NCBI GenBank assembly: GCA_001599595.1
Contig: BCHH01000013.1
Location: 1,206,912-1,230,201 of the forward strand
From: Beverwykella pulmonaria
Taxonomy: Eukaryota > Ascomycota > Dothideomycetes > Pleosporales > Melanommataceae
Direction: 5' to 3'
DNA: 23,290 nucleotides
Below the pieces are notes generated by a model that had not been told where the DNA came from, ran no database searches, and saw nothing but the letters and a program-made list of their open reading frames with translations. Positions 20,775-23,290 of the stretch are shown here, one piece after another (the first letter of the stretch is position 1; each line of letters begins with the position of its first letter). Both the position numbers and the translations under genes were made by a program.

Positions 20775-21487
20775 AACACAACTATTGTTCAACACTTGCT
20801 GTCCCCAGCAATTCCTGTCTGTTTAGGTTTAACTTTTGTCTAGGTGTATGCTTGCTGTGTAACACCTCATTAGCTGTGTTCCAAACAAGATGTGTTGTTT
20901 CTGCAGTCTCCTTAACTTACGTGCTCTATAATTGCCGCGTTTACCTAAGTGGTGTGCTTCTGCTGCGCGCCTGCCTTGTCATAAGAGGCTATTAGTAGCA
21001 GAGGATAAAGGTTCAATTAAATATCAGATACTACAGATACAATCTCAGGTGCGATAAATTATTATACAAGACGTTGCGTAAGGAGCTTGACCAGAGGTCC
21101 TTCGCGTTTAAATAAATACTTAGCATGGTTCGTGCATCAGGGGTCTAGTTCGTGCGCGGGCTAAGCCTGGTTAGGACTTAGTTCAGTATTTTAGGTTAGG
21201 TCAGGTCGGCTAGTTGCCAAGCTCGTCGCACTGTAAGTCAGAATAGGATGATGTGCGCAAAGGGTATTAGTTAGTATTGTGCGCAAGTTCAGGTGTGTGA
21301 CTCAGAAGTACTGTGCTGCAGAGTACAGTACTTGTCAGGACTGTTCAGGACTGTCGTTCGGGGCCGTCGTTCAGGACCATCATTTAGGATTAGTGTCGCG
21401 GTGGTTACTGTGACACAGTGTCATCTTCTCCAAGGTTATACTCTCTAAGCCTGAATGATTTGAGACACAAACAAAAGGTTTCTACAA

Positions 21488-21563
21488 TTTGTATAGTTTG
21501 TATATGGTTTGTATATGGTTTGTATGGCTTGTATGGTTTGTATGGTTTGTATGGTTTGTATGG
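21488..21563. repeat. 9-bp tandem repeat TTTGTATGG, eight units
   Basis: Five units of 9 bp (one starting CTTG) follow one TTTGTATAG and two 11-bp variants TTTGTATATGG. The array ends 65 bp from the right end of the inserted element, a subterminal position where transposases of some DNA elements bind repeated motifs. Confidence 0.8.
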
Positions 21564-21636
21564 TTAGTGTGGTAACCGGTGGTCAACCATGGTTAGTACA
21601 TGGTTTGGAAAATTTAACCGAATTCCCGATGTTTCT

Positions 21637-22058
21637 AGTACTATTATAGAAAACTTAGGGAAGCTAATTAGCAACTGCCTTAAGCTGTTTATTTTAAAGC
21701 TATTGCTGTTGCAATACAGTCTTGAACCCAACCTGCGCACTGACAGTTTCCTCTACAACAAGCTTGTTACTAGTTGCCAAGGTATTCTAGCCTGTTAATA
21801 CGCAGTATTAGATCTACTAGAAGGAGTAGGACCCTTAATTAGCAAGATCTAATTGTTGATTATAGCGTATAAGAAGGAGACCCCTGAACCAGTCTAAGCC
21901 TACTTTATAGACTGCTAATACCGCAAGGATAATAATTAGGAACACTATAACTAAGGCTAAACTTGCAGACGTAGACCTCTAGGATAATGCTTTATCTGCA
22001 GCAAGGAGGACTGCTGCTTATAGAAGCACACAGACAAGGAGCAAGATAAGGCCAAAGC
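21637..22058 (+). pseudogene. Copia gag, C-terminal part with zinc knuckle (9 stops)
   Basis: This continues the gag frame directly after the duplicated target site of the 1238-bp insert. It includes SLEPNLRTDSFLYNKLVTSC and a nucleocapsid-type zinc knuckle at 21988-22029, CX2CX4CX4H, with a TAG inside the knuckle. Nine stops occur in 140 codons and there is no indel. It breaks off at AAAGC (22054-22058), the left duplication of the solo LTR, and resumes at 22301. Confidence 0.8.
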
Positions 22059-22295
22059 TGTGACGGACCTACATGAGCTGAAGGGTGCGGCTGAGGGATG
22101 CGACTGAGATGCGACTAAGATGCGACCGACAACGCATCAGTAGGCGCTCAACATTTTCAGCTGGATCGGCGATCGCCCAGCGATCCACCTGAGCGCACGT
22201 GTATATATAGCCTTCTCTATCGACAACCAAGCCTGCAGCTTGATTGTTCTCGTCAATAGATCAGTTTGGATTCTGCCCACCATGCCGACGTGACA
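22059..22295 (+). mobile_element. Solo LTR (237 bp) inserted in the Copia gag-pol junction
   Basis: It starts TGTGACGG and ends CGTGACA, flanked by the perfect 5-bp duplication AAAGC (22054-22058 and 22296-22300). Removing it and one duplicate restores the Copia frame. It carries a 3 x 11-bp repeat (GATGCGACTGA-like, 22097-22129), nested inverted repeats (22144-22196), an overlapping CACGTG (22196-22201) and a TATA box TATATATA (22202-22209). No internal region remains, so it is a recombined solo LTR of another retrotransposon family. It is richer in G+C than the surrounding Copia sequence. Confidence 0.8.
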
Positions 22296-22300
22296 AAAGC

Positions 22301-23128
22301 TAAATTTAAGGCTAAGTTTCCTCTACGTTATATAAATTCTAGTTGTTTCCCTTAAAGAGTTAGACAGCACATTGTAGACGTTGAGGACCGCGATCTAGAC
22401 AGTGACTCTAATCTAGACAAATCTTTTAACACACTTGTACTTAATATAGAGGATGACGACTTCTGTGAAGTCTGCGAAACTTCCAACTTTATTACTTCCT
22501 GTGGAGAAATTAACACTGCAAGTGCTATCCTTATAGTAAATAAGTTAACTAACAGAGCTTGCCAACACGCCCTAAAGGTAGACTTTAACTTTGACTCTAA
22601 CAAAACCTTACATAAACACAATAAAGCTAATCTATTTGCATATAATACAGTGACTAACTCTTGTTACACTTCTGCAGAATTTATAGGTATTATAATTGAT
22701 ATAGGAGCTTCCAAGCGCTCTATAGTAGGACACAGCTAGTATCTTGCACTACAAGCTGCTAGCACTGGTCTAGACATTGATAAGTTAACAAAGGGACAAG
22801 TTAACGTCTAGTTTGGCATTGGCTTGACCGCGTCTATTGGCTTAATTAAGGTTACTACACCTATTAGCCTTGTTGAGTTCTATGTTGTACTAGCTAATAC
22901 TCCCTTCCTACTGTGCCTGGCAGACTTAGACAGTCTTAAGTACTACTACAACAACCTTATAGATACCTTAGTATCACACTTAAAGACTATACAAGTTGTA
23001 CGCTGCTTTGGACACCCTTTCCTGCTATAGGACACTTCTCTCTAAGTGTATCTCTCCTAATCTTTTAACTCTAACCCCTGTTATTTGACTAAAGCAGAGC
23101 TACACTGTCTACACTATTAATTTAGACA
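22301..23128 (+). pseudogene. Copia pol start: protease and GAG-pre-integrase (7 stops)
   Basis: After an acidic linker (VEDRDLDSDSNLDKSF, NIEDDDFCEVCE), the aspartic protease motif appears as IIIDIGASKRS, with the catalytic GAT at 22698-22700. The family form is DTGA, so ATA replaces an expected ACA, another C-to-T change. KGQVNV-stop-FGIG, TPFLLCLADLDSLKYYYNNL and RCFGHPFLL follow. The GAG-pre-integrase signature ELHCLHY-stop-FRH is cut at 23129. Seven stops occur in one unbroken frame. Integrase, reverse transcriptase and RNase H would lie beyond the right-hand insertion. Confidence 0.82.
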
Positions 23129-23290
23129 TGTTACGGTTCGAAGAAGTAGCACAGATGCGGGCTGCAGATGAGGAACCAACCCCGTCAACAGGCGCAGCAC
23201 GGCGCGCAGGCGGGCGCAAAGGAACAGCGAGGATTCGCGCAGGTAAGCGAGGCACGTGACAGAAGATATCCCGCCAAGGAAGAGGAAACT
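23129..23290 (+). mobile_element. Probable start of another LTR element (runs off the window)
   Basis: At 23129 the Copia pol frame stops matching its family. The composition turns abruptly G+C-rich and the sequence begins TGTTACGGTTCG, a common type of LTR start. AGACA (23124-23128) would be the left 5-bp target duplication. With 162 bases visible and no right end, the class cannot be settled. Confidence 0.55.

Larger units (their letters stand above)
20391..21628. mobile_element. 1238-bp non-autonomous element inserted in gag (hAT-like duplication)
   Basis: The insert is bounded by ATGTCTCT (20383-20390) and ATGTTTCT (21629-21636), an 8-bp direct repeat with one C/T difference. Cutting out the insert and one copy rejoins gag in frame (NVS to STIIEN), which argues that these are the true ends. 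An 8-bp duplication is typical of hAT transposons. The termini share only weak inverted similarity (ATCGGCAAAAT against TTCGGTTAAAT, 8 of 11), so the superfamily is uncertain. Subterminal zones are full of GGTTA/GGTTACC motifs, including TGGTTAACCATGGTTA at 20428 and TGGTCAACCATGGTTA at 21580. No transposase is visible. Confidence 0.65.
18980..23128 (+). mobile_element. Degenerate Ty1/Copia LTR retrotransposon, 3' truncated by the window
   Basis: The element holds a 5' LTR (18980-19319), a leader, gag (19542-20390 and 21637-22058 plus the first codons after 22301) and the start of pol with the protease and a GAG-pre-integrase segment up to 23128. Two younger insertions (20391-21628 and 22059-22295) sit inside it, and a third starts at 23129. 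When they are removed, the coding frame is continuous for about 700 codons. I count 29 in-frame stops (13, 9 and 7 in the three segments), all TAG, TAA or one TGA, and no indel. This is the pattern RIP leaves: C-to-T transitions with length preserved. Reverse transcriptase and RNase H are not reached. Confidence 0.85.

Noticed and set aside
20669..20995. 108-codon plus-strand ORF inside the 1238-bp insert
   Set aside because: It is an odd Cys/Leu-rich composition crossing a C-rich minisatellite, with no transposase features.
22352..22621. 89-codon minus-strand ORF
   Set aside because: The plus strand carries the Copia gag-pol linker in a continuous frame; the minus ORF is its shadow.
19542..23128. 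TAG/TAA read as glutamine in the retrotransposon
   Set aside because: Many normal CAG/CAA codons remain, host genes here end at TAG or TAA, and missense decay (DTGA to DIGA) accompanies the stops. Mutation explains it better.

Overview
The window looks like nuclear DNA of a filamentous ascomycete, most probably a Dothideomycete of the Pleosporales. The evidence is short GT-AG introns of about 49-91 nt, a nucleoside-phosphorylase/NACHT/ankyrin NOD-like receptor gene, a full-length Tra1 gene, and a Copia retrotransposon of a type I associate with dothideomycetes, riddled with C-to-T type stop codons as expected from repeat-induced point mutation (RIP). The species call is inference; no marker here fixes it.

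Layout. (1) 1-3148, minus strand: the 5' three kilobases of an NLR-type gene, running off the left edge inside an array of nearly identical 102-bp ankyrin repeats. Two short introns restore one frame across PNP, NACHT, winged-helix-like and ankyrin parts. The only break is one in-frame TAG at 2585-2587. (2) 3149-4212: intergenic region between divergent genes. (3) 4213-5256, plus strand: a single-exon hypothetical protein with an LPxEIRN F-box-like motif. (4) 5257-6268: intergenic region between convergent genes, with a 10-bp-stem hairpin and three clustered ACGT-core sites. (5) 6269-17873, minus strand: TRA1, the giant pseudokinase scaffold of SAGA and NuA4, assembled as two small 5' exons plus an 11.2-kb exon that may hide a stop-free intron of length divisible by three. 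(6) 17874-18979: TRA1 promoter side and gene-empty sequence. (7) 18980-23290: a nested transposon block.

The transposon block can be read in layers. A Copia element begins with a 340-bp LTR (TGTTGGTA...TACCAACA). Its U3-like part carries a 48-bp tandem repeat, each unit with an E-box and a TGAGTCA site. Gag and the start of pol stay in a single frame through 29 stop codons with no indel, once two insertions are removed: a 1238-bp element flanked by an 8-bp imperfect duplication (hAT-like), and a 237-bp solo LTR flanked by a perfect 5-bp duplication. At 23129 the Copia pol is cut by what looks like the start of another LTR, which continues beyond the window.

The cellular genes are unrelated in function. 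The strongest points for follow-up are the stop-interrupted NLR with hypervariable ankyrin positions, the possible TRA1 intron with a tandem NAGNAG acceptor, the regulatory repeat inside the Copia LTR, and the skewed 5' context of the nonsense mutations in gag-pol.
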